A stretch of 64,000 nucleotides of DNA from Psychrobacter immobilis. GTDB lineage: Bacteria > Pseudomonadota > Gammaproteobacteria > Pseudomonadales > Moraxellaceae. Shown here one piece after another: positions 39,134 to 46,954 of the stretch (positions are counted from its first letter, which is position 1; each line of letters begins with the position of its first letter). Below the pieces are notes generated by a model. It did no database searches. It saw nothing but the letters and a program-made list of their open reading frames with translations, and was not told where the DNA came from. Made by a program: the position numbers and the translations under genes. Location: assembly GCF_904846175.1 (NCBI RefSeq), contig NZ_CAJGZM010000002.1:186001-250000 (forward strand), read 5' to 3'.

Positions 39134-39544
39134 TTAAGCTTTTTTCTTTAAGCTGGTAGCAGTTTTAACCGCTGACTGGCTCTTCTTCCACATTTGATAT
39201 TTCTGCAAATCTTTTTCGATAAGTTTTAAGCAAAAAGTGAGTACTAGCGCATCGTCAATATGACCGATAAAAGGGATAAAATCCGGAATGATGTCAATCG
39301 GATTCAAGGTATAAAGCAGTCCAACGACGCCCGCTGAAATGGTCTTGTAGGGAATGTCGCGATAATTACCTTTATAGTAATCTTTAATCAGGCTCATAAA
39401 TAGCATCAAATCTTTAGTGAAGCGCTCAAGATGACTGCTATTTTTTAGCTTTGCTTGTAGTTTTTCTTCCTCATGAATGATGTACTCTAAATCGGCATCC
39501 AAGATGTCATCTTTTTCCTGCTTATCAGTCGCTTTATCTGCCAT
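39134..39544 (-). CDS. YkvA family protein (DUF1232)
   Basis: A 136-residue protein with a central DUF1232 domain: AGVVGLLYTLNPIDIIPDFI and GHIDDALVLTFCLKLIEKDL, a hydrophobic pair with the conserved P-x-D-x-I-P-D motif. Around it are charged, helical ends (LEYIIHEEEKLQAKLKNS; VKTATSLKKKA). The family is common, membrane-associated and uncharacterised. It stands alone on the minus strand, and the ATG has AAGGAT upstream. The 279 bp before the LD-carboxypeptidase gene show no other features. Confidence 0.87.
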   Translation of the reverse strand: MADKATDKQEKDDILDADLEYIIHEEEKLQAKLKNSSHLERFTKDLMLFMSLIKDYYKGNYRDIPYKTISAGVVGLLYTLNPIDIIPDFIPFIGHIDDALVLTFCLKLIEKDLQKYQMWKKSQSAVKTATSLKKKA

Positions 39545-39823
39545 TATTATCCTTATTTAAGCGCAATCGGTATCTTCATACTACAACAAAGTCGTGGCGT
39601 GCGCCAATATTGCGTATTATTGATAGATTTAATTGGATTGTTTTTTTAGTGTATAGAGTAGCGAAAAAGTAAATACGGGCAAAGGTTAGGCAACTATTAT
39701 AGCCAATAAAGCGTCTACAATATGCTGCTGTGGTGTTTAAGTAAATAGGTTGCAGAATTGCCAAGATAAAGAAAGATAGTTAAAAAATATATCAAAATAA
39801 AAAAGACAAGGTAGCAGCGAGAT

Positions 39824-41101
39824 ATGGTTTCTAAAAGTCAGTTATTAAAAGATGATAAAAGTAAAAATGCTCATACAGCGAGTGAAGCCATATCTGGACT
39901 TAATCGTCGCCAGTTTTTACGTCAAGTCGGAATCAGCACAGGGGCAGGGCTATTAGCGAGCCAAAGTATTACTCAGGCACTGGCTTCTAGTAGTATTGAA
40001 CAAGATAAAAGTACACAGCTTACCAAAGACGATCTGCCAACGGCGTTGACATTACAAGAAGCAGCGCCCGAAACATTACAGGCGCAAACGAGCTGTATCA
40101 TACCAAGTATTGAGACGCGGCTTTTTGCCAGCTCCAATGTCGGCGGTAGTAATGAGCGTAATCAATTGGCATTAGATCGTTTGGCTTGTGCAGGTTTTAA
40201 AGTCGACAATCCTGCGATTACTACTCGGCAGTATCTGCGTTTTGCTGGTACCGATTCACAGCGAGCCAGCGACTTGCAAAATATTGCGACGGGAGCAATC
40301 GCTGCGCCCGGATTGCTGCTTGGCGTACGCGGTGGCTATGGTGCTGTGCGTCTATTACCGATGGTTGATTGGTCAACGTTGGGGCGCATCATGAAGGAGC
40401 GCGGCACTATACTCGCAGGCTTTAGTGATGTGACGGCCATCCAGTGCGCGCTACTCGCAAAAGGAGGCATGAGCTCGCTGGCTGCGCCGATGCTCTATAG
40501 CGAGTTTGGCAAGAACAAACCTGATCAAGTCAGCTGCCGAAAATTTGTAGAATCATTAACTAACCCAAACCTGACCATCAGCATAAGAGACGCGTCTTTA
40601 ACCAGTCCAAATTTACCGAGTATTCTGACAAATGGCGAGCCAAAAATGATAACGGGTACTATTTGGGGTGGCAATCTGAGTGTGGTATCGGCGCTGGCAG
40701 GTAGTGAGTATTTACCACGTATTGACGGCGGTATTGTGTTCTTAGAAGATGTGGGCGAGCAAGCCTATCGTATTGAGCGCATGCTGTATGATTTGTATCT
40801 AGCAGGCGCGTTTAAAGGTCAGCAAGCAATCGTATTTGGTGCATTATCGAGTACAGGTGAGGACAGCTACGACAAGCGTTATGATGTCGCCACCGTGGTT
40901 CGTCAACTGTATCAGCTGACAGGATTGCCTATTTATAGCGGCATGAGCTTTGGTCATATTGGACAAAAACACAGCTTTCCACTAGGGGCAACGTGTCAAA
41001 TTAGCCCCAATACAGTCGATGGCTATCAATTGACATTTAGCGATTATCCCACGATTAAGCCGGATGCCATTCATGTCGAAGGCTTGTGGCAAAACCTGTA
41101 G
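39824..41101 (+). CDS. LD-carboxypeptidase (peptidase S66) with a Tat-like signal
   Basis: A 425-residue serine peptidase of the LdcA family, which removes the terminal D-Ala from murein tetrapeptide. The S66 fold is supported by GVRGGYGAVRLLPMVDW, the nucleophile Ser201 in AGFSDVTA, the Glu308/Glu312 region (FLEDVGEQAYRIERM) and His378 in SFGHIGQKHSFPLGA. Unlike E. coli and P. aeruginosa LdcA, which act in the cytoplasm, the N-terminus has an RRQFLRQVG motif and a hydrophobic stretch (ISTGAGLLASQSITQALA) that fits a twin-arginine or anchored export signal. The insert after the signal (residues 50-95) is Thr/Ala rich. It would act on periplasmic murein. The ribosome site is weak, so the exact start is uncertain. 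Confidence 0.88.
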   Translation: MVSKSQLLKDDKSKNAHTASEAISGLNRRQFLRQVGISTGAGLLASQSITQALASSSIEQDKSTQLTKDDLPTALTLQEAAPETLQAQTSCIIPSIETRLFASSNVGGSNERNQLALDRLACAGFKVDNPAITTRQYLRFAGTDSQRASDLQNIATGAIAAPGLLLGVRGGYGAVRLLPMVDWSTLGRIMKERGTILAGFSDVTAIQCALLAKGGMSSLAAPMLYSEFGKNKPDQVSCRKFVESLTNPNLTISIRDASLTSPNLPSILTNGEPKMITGTIWGGNLSVVSALAGSEYLPRIDGGIVFLEDVGEQAYRIERMLYDLYLAGAFKGQQAIVFGALSSTGEDSYDKRYDVATVVRQLYQLTGLPIYSGMSFGHIGQKHSFPLGATCQISPNTVDGYQLTFSDYPTIKPDAIHVEGLWQNL

Positions 41102-41130
41102 CTATCAGCGAAATCAGCAACAACTAAAAA

Positions 41131-42153
41131 CTAAATAGCCAATCGCGAAAACTTATCCTGATACTCTTTCGGGGTCAGCTCAGTGGCACGTTTAAAAAGG
41201 CGGGTAAATGAGGAGATATCATCGTAGCCGACTTGCTCCGCTAGCGATTTTATCGTCACATCGCCCAATTCCAATAAGCGTTTCGCCTGTTCAATTCTCA
41301 CTGCTTGAATATACTCAATCGGACGCATAGCGACAGACGACTGAAAGCGTCTATTTAAGGTGCGCGGCGTAATATTCACCATGGCTGCCAAGCTGCTCAC
41401 TTGTATAGGCTGATTGAAATTTTCCTCGATGTACTCTTGTACTTGCTTGATCAGTTGGTCTGCATGCGGTTTATGCAAAGTCACATTGGTATAACTGTTT
41501 TGATTGCCTCTTTTGCTATCGATGATTTGGGTTTTTGCCACTTGTGTGGAAATCTCACGCCCGCAATAACGCTCTATTAATAGCAATCCCAAATCATAAA
41601 AGGCACTACCGCCTGCTGCACAAAAGATAGTGCCTGATTGGCTTTTTGACTCTCTTTTTGATTGGGTGACAAACTGATTTTCTTGCAGATCAACCAGCGG
41701 GAAATCTGCCTTAAACTTATTGGCATAGCCCCAGTGAGTTGTCGCTGTTTTATTGTCTAATAACCCTGCCTCTGCTAAAAAGAAAGCGCCGCTACAATTG
41801 CTAGCGATATCTGCTTTGGTATTTGCCAGTCGCTTTAAATGCGGCAATAACGCGCTATTCTGGCTCAATACCTTGTCGATTGAATCGCCAATGGTTGGGA
41901 TTAATAATAGGTCGCACTCATCTACATCTTGAATATCACAATGCGCTTGCATGATTAAGCGGTTGCTACATCTAATATCTGCGCCGCCTAGGCTCGCTAT
42001 CTGTACATTAAATCTCGGTTCTACGGCTTCACCCAAAAATCGTTGCCAACTGACACCAGTAAATGAAAATAAGTCTAATGCCCCAGCAAGCACGCTACCA
42101 AGCACGCCATCGAAGCCAAGAATAATCACTTTAAAGGGTTTAAAGTAGGGCAT
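41131..42153 (-). CDS. GATase1/DJ-1 domain AraC-family regulator (FtrA/GlxA-like)
   Basis: A 340-residue regulator. The N-terminal half is a DJ-1/PfpI-like domain (ADIASNCSGAFFLAEAGLLD with the Cys elbow, then TTHWGYANKFKADFPL), which in this group usually senses a ligand rather than catalyses. The C-terminal 110 residues form an AraC DNA-binding domain with two helix-turn-helix parts (VSSLAAMVNITPRTLNRRF and KSLAEQVGYDDISSFTRLFK). It diverges from the acyl-CoA dehydrogenase operon over 227 bp that contains a palindrome (42185-42202), and so is the likely regulator of that operon. Ligand unknown. Confidence 0.88.
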   Translation of the reverse strand: MPYFKPFKVIILGFDGVLGSVLAGALDLFSFTGVSWQRFLGEAVEPRFNVQIASLGGADIRCSNRLIMQAHCDIQDVDECDLLLIPTIGDSIDKVLSQNSALLPHLKRLANTKADIASNCSGAFFLAEAGLLDNKTATTHWGYANKFKADFPLVDLQENQFVTQSKRESKSQSGTIFCAAGGSAFYDLGLLLIERYCGREISTQVAKTQIIDSKRGNQNSYTNVTLHKPHADQLIKQVQEYIEENFNQPIQVSSLAAMVNITPRTLNRRFQSSVAMRPIEYIQAVRIEQAKRLLELGDVTIKSLAEQVGYDDISSFTRLFKRATELTPKEYQDKFSRLAI

Positions 42154-42184
42154 GGGTGTCTAAATTCCTTTATCTGTTTTTCAT

Positions 42185-42202
42185 AGCTATCTTTTGATAG
42201 CT
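42185..42202. promoter_or_regulatory. Palindrome between the AraC regulator and the operon
   Basis: AGCTATC-TTTT-GATAGCT, perfect 7-bp arms, in the divergent intergenic region. A weaker dyad CTAGC-TG-GCTAG follows about 35 bp later. Candidate operator of the GATase/AraC regulator; AraC proteins more often use direct repeats, so this is tentative. Confidence 0.35.
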
Positions 42203-42380
42203 GCTGTCTAAAACAAAATGTTTTTCGGCTGAAATTGTCTAGCTGGCTAGCTTATAAATGTCTTATTTAACCATGATTATGTCATAAATGACAATACGGC
42301 AATGGGTTAAATTAGACTAATATTAATTCATCACTTATTTATGACCGCTTATTTATCACTATTATAATAGGGAAATGACT

Positions 42381-44186
42381 ATGGCAGCAGATACGCTTAT
42401 CAATGACTTTGAATTACCGTTCCAACTTTACGATGTATTGGGTACTGAGCATTTAACCAAGCATCCGAAGTTTGCAGAACACAGCCGCGAAACCTTCGAT
42501 GCAGTATTGGACACCGCTAATAAAATCGCGACCCAGTTATTCTTACCGCATAACCATGTCGCGGATAAAAACGAGCCGCAGTTTGATGGCAAAAAAGTCA
42601 GCATGATAGACGATGTCAAAGTCGCCTTCGATGCCTTTCGTGAATCAGGTTTTATCGCAGGTCGTTATAGTTTTGAAGATGGCGGGATGCAATTGCCCGA
42701 AACAGTGATGACAGCGGTGGCAGGCTATTTTATGGCGGCCAATCCATCGACTACCGCATATCCATTTTTAACCACTGCAGCGATTAATGTCATCTCACAT
42801 TTTGCCAGTGACGACATTAAAAATGCCTTTGTGCCGCGTATGTTAACCGGTGAATTTACCGGAACCATGGCGTTAACAGAGCCGCATGCTGGTTCATCAC
42901 TTGCTGACATCAAAACCATCGCAGTGAAACAAGAAGACGGGTCATACCGTGTGAAAGGCAGTAAGATTTATATCTCAGCGGGTGATCACGAACTGTCTGA
43001 CAATATTGTACATTTGGTACTAGCCAAAGTGCCCGGCGGTCCTGGTGGCGTCAAAGGGATTTCTTTATTTGCCGTACCGAAGTATCGCTTAAATGATGAT
43101 TTATCGGTCGGCGAGCGCAATGATGTGCATTTAACGGGACTCATTCATAAGCTTGGCTATAGAGGTGCTACCTCTACGGCATTAAGCTTTGGTGACAAAG
43201 GCGAATGTCATGGTTATCTCATCGGCGAAGAGCATTTCGGCTTGCGCTATATGTTTAAGATGATGAATGAAGCGCGCATTGCGGTTGGCTTTGGCGCAGC
43301 GATGATTGGCTATCGTGGTTATCAGTACTCGCTCGATTATGCAAAGGATAGAACACAAGGCAGAATCGCGCCGAATAATAAACCTGAAGATGCGGCAACG
43401 GCAATCATTCAGCATGGTGATGTCAAGCGTATGCTTTTGGCGCAAAAAGCCTACTCTGAAGGCGGTATTTCACTTTGCTTATATGGCTCAAACCTGATTG
43501 ATCGTATCAATACCTGTGAAGACGCCACACTAGAAGCTGAGCTATCAGAGCTGCTGGATTTATTAACACCAGTGCTCAAAGCATGGCCGTCTGAATTTGG
43601 GCCTAAAGCCAATGATTTGGGTATTCAAGTATTGGGCGGCGCAGGCTATACACGTGAATATCAGGCCGAGCAATTTTGGCGTGACAATCGGCTGAATCCT
43701 ATCCATGAAGGCACAAATGGCGTGCAAGCGTTAGATTTGTCATTTCGTAAGTTATGGCAAAACAAGGGTCTTGGTATTCAAATTCTGAAACGTGAAATCA
43801 CGCGAGATTTAGAAAGCATTAGTACGCCCGAGACTGCCAAACTTGCTGGTAAATTGATGCCTTATATGGGTCATCTGCATGAAGTGTTGGTGCATTTAAG
43901 CAAAATCTTGCAAACGGAAAAAGCACTAACGCTGACTGGCAACGCGCAAGCATTGATGAATATCTTTGCCTCCATCGTGGTGAGTTGGATTTGGATTCGC
44001 CAAGCCAGTAAAGCGGAGCAATTATTAAGCGCAACACAGGATATTGAAAAGCAAAACTTCTATCACGGTAAAATACAAGCAGCAAAATACTTTATTGATT
44101 GGGAATTGCCATTAATCAATCGCGATATTGCTTTGTTAAATAACGACAATGCCGTATGTACCGACATGCAAGCAGAGTGGTTCTAA
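42381..44186 (+). CDS. Acyl-CoA dehydrogenase (about 600-residue type)
   Basis: A flavoenzyme of 601 residues, oxidising acyl-CoA to enoyl-CoA. The ATG at 42381 was chosen (AGGGA 7 bases upstream) over one 6 bp earlier. The order of domains is N-terminal helical (residues 1-160), central beta with TGTMALTEPHAGSSLADIKT (FAD/substrate segment), and the C-terminal flavin domain with QVLGGAGYTREYQAEQFWRD and the catalytic Glu in IHEGTNGVQALDL, plus an extra C-terminal helical region of about 120 residues as in other ~600-residue bacterial enzymes. It begins a four-gene operon with an MDR reductase and two SDRs. The chain-length preference is unknown. Confidence 0.93.
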   Translation: MAADTLINDFELPFQLYDVLGTEHLTKHPKFAEHSRETFDAVLDTANKIATQLFLPHNHVADKNEPQFDGKKVSMIDDVKVAFDAFRESGFIAGRYSFEDGGMQLPETVMTAVAGYFMAANPSTTAYPFLTTAAINVISHFASDDIKNAFVPRMLTGEFTGTMALTEPHAGSSLADIKTIAVKQEDGSYRVKGSKIYISAGDHELSDNIVHLVLAKVPGGPGGVKGISLFAVPKYRLNDDLSVGERNDVHLTGLIHKLGYRGATSTALSFGDKGECHGYLIGEEHFGLRYMFKMMNEARIAVGFGAAMIGYRGYQYSLDYAKDRTQGRIAPNNKPEDAATAIIQHGDVKRMLLAQKAYSEGGISLCLYGSNLIDRINTCEDATLEAELSELLDLLTPVLKAWPSEFGPKANDLGIQVLGGAGYTREYQAEQFWRDNRLNPIHEGTNGVQALDLSFRKLWQNKGLGIQILKREITRDLESISTPETAKLAGKLMPYMGHLHEVLVHLSKILQTEKALTLTGNAQALMNIFASIVVSWIWIRQASKAEQLLSATQDIEKQNFYHGKIQAAKYFIDWELPLINRDIALLNNDNAVCTDMQAEWF

Positions 44187-44242
44187 GCGATTTTGGACTA
44201 TATTTGATATTAATAACGGATAAGATTTTAAAGGAATAAATA

Positions 44243-45250
44243 ATGACGACAATCAATAAGCAGTGGCGCTTAAAAGCAAGACCAATTGGCGAACCAAGCG
44301 CCGATACGTGGGAGTATACCGAGACGGAACTGCGGACTATTACAGACGGTGAACTGTTGATAAAAATTGAGTATATCTCAATGGATCCTGCAATGCGTGG
44401 TTGGTTAAACGATGCAAAATCTTATATACCGCCAGTACAGATTGGCGAGGTAATGCGTGCTGGTACCGTGGGTAAAGTTATTGAAAGTAAGCATGAGAAA
44501 TTTGCAGTGGGTGATTATGTTTCCGGTCACAATGGCGTGCAATCGTATGCAGTCAGTGAGGGCAGTGGTCTATACAAAGTGGATCCAAAAATTGCGCCGT
44601 TATCTTATTACCTAGGTGTACTCGGTATGCCGGGTATGACTGGCTATTTTGGTCTATTAAAAACAGGCGAGCCAAAAGCGGGCGAGACGGTCGTTGTTTC
44701 TGGCGCTGCTGGTGCGGTTGGTGGTTTGGTTGGACAGATTGCCAAACTCAAAGGCTGCCGCGTGGTCGGTATCGCAGGTGGTGCTGAGAAATGTAAGTTC
44801 TTAGTCGATGAGCTAGGTTTTGATGCGGCAATCGACTACAAAAATGAGAATGTAAAAAAAGCGTTAAAAGAAACCTGTCCAAAAGGTGTCGATGTATTCT
44901 TTGACAACGTCGGCGGCGATATTTTAAATGATGTGCTGACACAGATTAATTTGCACGCGCGTATTGTGATTTGCGGTGCGATTAGCCAATATAACAACAC
45001 CACAGAAGTCAAAGGTCCATCAAACTATCTGTCACTGTTGGTCAATCGTGCGCGTATGGAAGGCATTGTCGTCTTTGATAATATTAAAGAATACCCGACA
45101 GCGATGAAAGACATTGCTGGCTGGATTCAATCGGGCGACATTAAAGTAAAAGACCATATCGTCGAGGGTATCGAAACCTTCCCAGATACTTTGATGATGT
45201 TATTTAAAGGTGAAAACTTCGGCAAACTGGTACTTAAGGTAGAGGGATAA
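44243..45250 (+). CDS. NADP-dependent MDR oxidoreductase (CurA/PTGR-like)
   Basis: A 335-residue medium-chain dehydrogenase/reductase without zinc ligands, of the leukotriene-B4 12-hydroxydehydrogenase / curcumin-reductase group. Visible features are YISMDPAMRGWL near the N-terminus, the nucleotide-binding site VVSGAAGAVGGLVGQIAKLKG (residues about 153-172) and YKNENVKKALKETCP. The group reduces the C=C bond of activated enones with NADPH. Within this operon it could act on an enoyl or oxo intermediate made by the acyl-CoA dehydrogenase; that is inference. AAAGGA lies before the ATG, and the next gene begins 3 bp after its stop. Confidence 0.9.
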   Translation: MTTINKQWRLKARPIGEPSADTWEYTETELRTITDGELLIKIEYISMDPAMRGWLNDAKSYIPPVQIGEVMRAGTVGKVIESKHEKFAVGDYVSGHNGVQSYAVSEGSGLYKVDPKIAPLSYYLGVLGMPGMTGYFGLLKTGEPKAGETVVVSGAAGAVGGLVGQIAKLKGCRVVGIAGGAEKCKFLVDELGFDAAIDYKNENVKKALKETCPKGVDVFFDNVGGDILNDVLTQINLHARIVICGAISQYNNTTEVKGPSNYLSLLVNRARMEGIVVFDNIKEYPTAMKDIAGWIQSGDIKVKDHIVEGIETFPDTLMMLFKGENFGKLVLKVEG

Positions 45251-45253
45251 ATC

Positions 45254-46036
45254 ATGACACTGAATACAAATAAAATTGCCTCAGACGTAACCGGTAAACG
45301 TATTTTAATCACGGGCGGTGCGTCTGGAATTGGCGTTGCAAGTGCGCTATTGTTAGCCAGTCGCGGGGCTAAAGTAGTGATTGGCGATTTGGCAGAAGAG
45401 ATGGGTGCTGCTGTTGCCAAGAAAGCGCAAGATGCTGGTACTAGTATCGTCTTTAAAAAAGTTGATGTCACTAGCGGCGATGAAGTACGCGCATTATTTG
45501 CCTTTGCCATGGAAACGCTTGGTGGTCTTGATGTCGTTATAAATAATGCGGGTATCGACCATCAACCTGCGCCGATGCATGAGCTTAGCGATGAGGATTT
45601 TGATCGCAATATCGCCGTTAATTTAAAAGGTGTTTGGCATTGTATGCGTGCTGCGGTTACTTGTATGGCACCGAATGGTGGCGGGCATGTGATTAATGTG
45701 GCATCAATCGCAGGCCTGCGTTCTGCGCCGCTGTTATCCGCCTATAGTGCGGCTAAACATGGCGTGATGGGGCTGACTAAATCTGCTGCTCATGAATATG
45801 CTCGAGTCAATATCCGCTTTAATGCCGTTTGCCCAAGCTTTATTGATACGCCAATGGTGCAAAATACCATGGCGAAGATGGGCGAGCGCGCGCAAAAAGC
45901 CACTATTAATGCCAGTCCACTGCGCCGTTTGGGTGAAGTTGATGAAGTATCGGGAGCCATTGCTTGGCTGGCGAGCGATGAAAGCAGCTTTATGAATGGT
46001 CATGCGTTTACCCTTGATGGCGGTATGTTGGCTTAA
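45254..46036 (+). CDS. SDR-family oxidoreductase
   Basis: A classical short-chain dehydrogenase of 260 residues. It has the cofactor motif TGGASGIGVAS, NNAG in VVINNAGIDHQ, and the active-site set Ser in VASIAGL, Tyr/Lys in YSAAKHG. The Asp near the end of beta-2 (IGDLAEE) suggests NAD preference. The C-terminus with GHAFTLDGGMLA is normal. It overlaps the translational unit of the preceding gene (3-bp gap) and is therefore very likely cotranscribed. The likely task is oxidation of a hydroxyacyl or secondary alcohol group, but the substrate cannot be read from the sequence. Confidence 0.9.
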   Translation: MTLNTNKIASDVTGKRILITGGASGIGVASALLLASRGAKVVIGDLAEEMGAAVAKKAQDAGTSIVFKKVDVTSGDEVRALFAFAMETLGGLDVVINNAGIDHQPAPMHELSDEDFDRNIAVNLKGVWHCMRAAVTCMAPNGGGHVINVASIAGLRSAPLLSAYSAAKHGVMGLTKSAAHEYARVNIRFNAVCPSFIDTPMVQNTMAKMGERAQKATINASPLRRLGEVDEVSGAIAWLASDESSFMNGHAFTLDGGMLA

Positions 46037-46081
46037 CATCAAAAGTATTTATTAAAATATTTAAAAATATAAGGAACACCT

Positions 46082-46843
46082 ATGAAAGATTTATTTGATT
46101 TAACCGGTAAAATTGCTTTGGTGACGGGTGCTAGCCGCGGTATTGGCGAATCTATCGCCCGTCTATTGGCTTCAAGAGGCGCGCATGTCATCGTCTCTAG
46201 CCGTAAGATTGATGCTTGCCAAGCAGTGGCGGATAGCATCGTCGCTGACGGTCATAAAGCCAGTGCATTTGCTTGTCATGTGGGCGAGATGGCGCAGATT
46301 GAGGCGATTTTTGAGCATATAAAAAGTGAGTTTGGTCAAATCGATATCTTAGTAAATAACGCCGCCGCAAATCCTTACTACGGTCATATTTTAGATACTG
46401 ACTTAGCTGCTTTTGATAAAACCGTTGAAGTCAATATTCGCGGTTATTTCTTTATGTCGACGGCTGCTGGCAAGATGATGCGCGAGCAGGGCGGCGGGGT
46501 GATTTTAAATACTGCTTCGGTCAATGGCCTAGTCGCAGGTGACAAGCAAGGTATCTATTCAATCACTAAAGCGGCTGTCATCAGCATGACCAAAGCCTTT
46601 GCCAAAGAGTGCGGTCCATTAAATATTCGCGTCAATGCCTTATTGCCAGGTTTAACGGATACCAAGTTTGCCTCGGCGTTGACCACCAATGATAAAGTTT
46701 TAAAAATGGCGCTACACGCTATTCCTCTAGGGCGTGTTGCCCATCCTGACGAGATGGCAGGCACGGTATTGTATTTGGTGTCTGATGCCTCAAGTTATAC
46801 GACGGGCGCTACGATCGTTGTAGATGGCGGTATGCTTGCTTAG
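46082..46843 (+). CDS. SDR-family oxidoreductase, second copy in operon
   Basis: A classical short-chain dehydrogenase of 253 residues with TGASRGIGES, NNAA (ILVNNAAANPYYG, the last Gly replaced by Ala), Ser in TASVNGL and YSITKAA. The cofactor pocket has Ser-Arg at the end of beta-2 (VSSRKID), which suggests NADP use, opposite to the preceding SDR. It is not a close duplicate of that gene; the two differ throughout. It ends the operon before a terminator. Members of this subgroup are often annotated as glucose or 3-oxoacyl-ACP-type reductases. Substrate unknown. Confidence 0.89.
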   Translation: MKDLFDLTGKIALVTGASRGIGESIARLLASRGAHVIVSSRKIDACQAVADSIVADGHKASAFACHVGEMAQIEAIFEHIKSEFGQIDILVNNAAANPYYGHILDTDLAAFDKTVEVNIRGYFFMSTAAGKMMREQGGGVILNTASVNGLVAGDKQGIYSITKAAVISMTKAFAKECGPLNIRVNALLPGLTDTKFASALTTNDKVLKMALHAIPLGRVAHPDEMAGTVLYLVSDASSYTTGATIVVDGGMLA

Positions 46844-46867
46844 TTAGCAATGCATGTTTAAAAATAG

Positions 46868-46903
46868 AAAACCGCATGACTTTAATAGTAATGCGGTTTT
46901 TTT
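46868..46903 (+). terminator. Terminator of the acyl-CoA dehydrogenase operon
   Basis: AAAACCGCAT / ATGCGGTTTT stem with a 13-base loop, then TTTT. Confidence 0.88.
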
Positions 46904-46954
46904 ATACCGATGTTTTTATTCATCCATTTCACTTCTTGCATTGCTATATCAATA

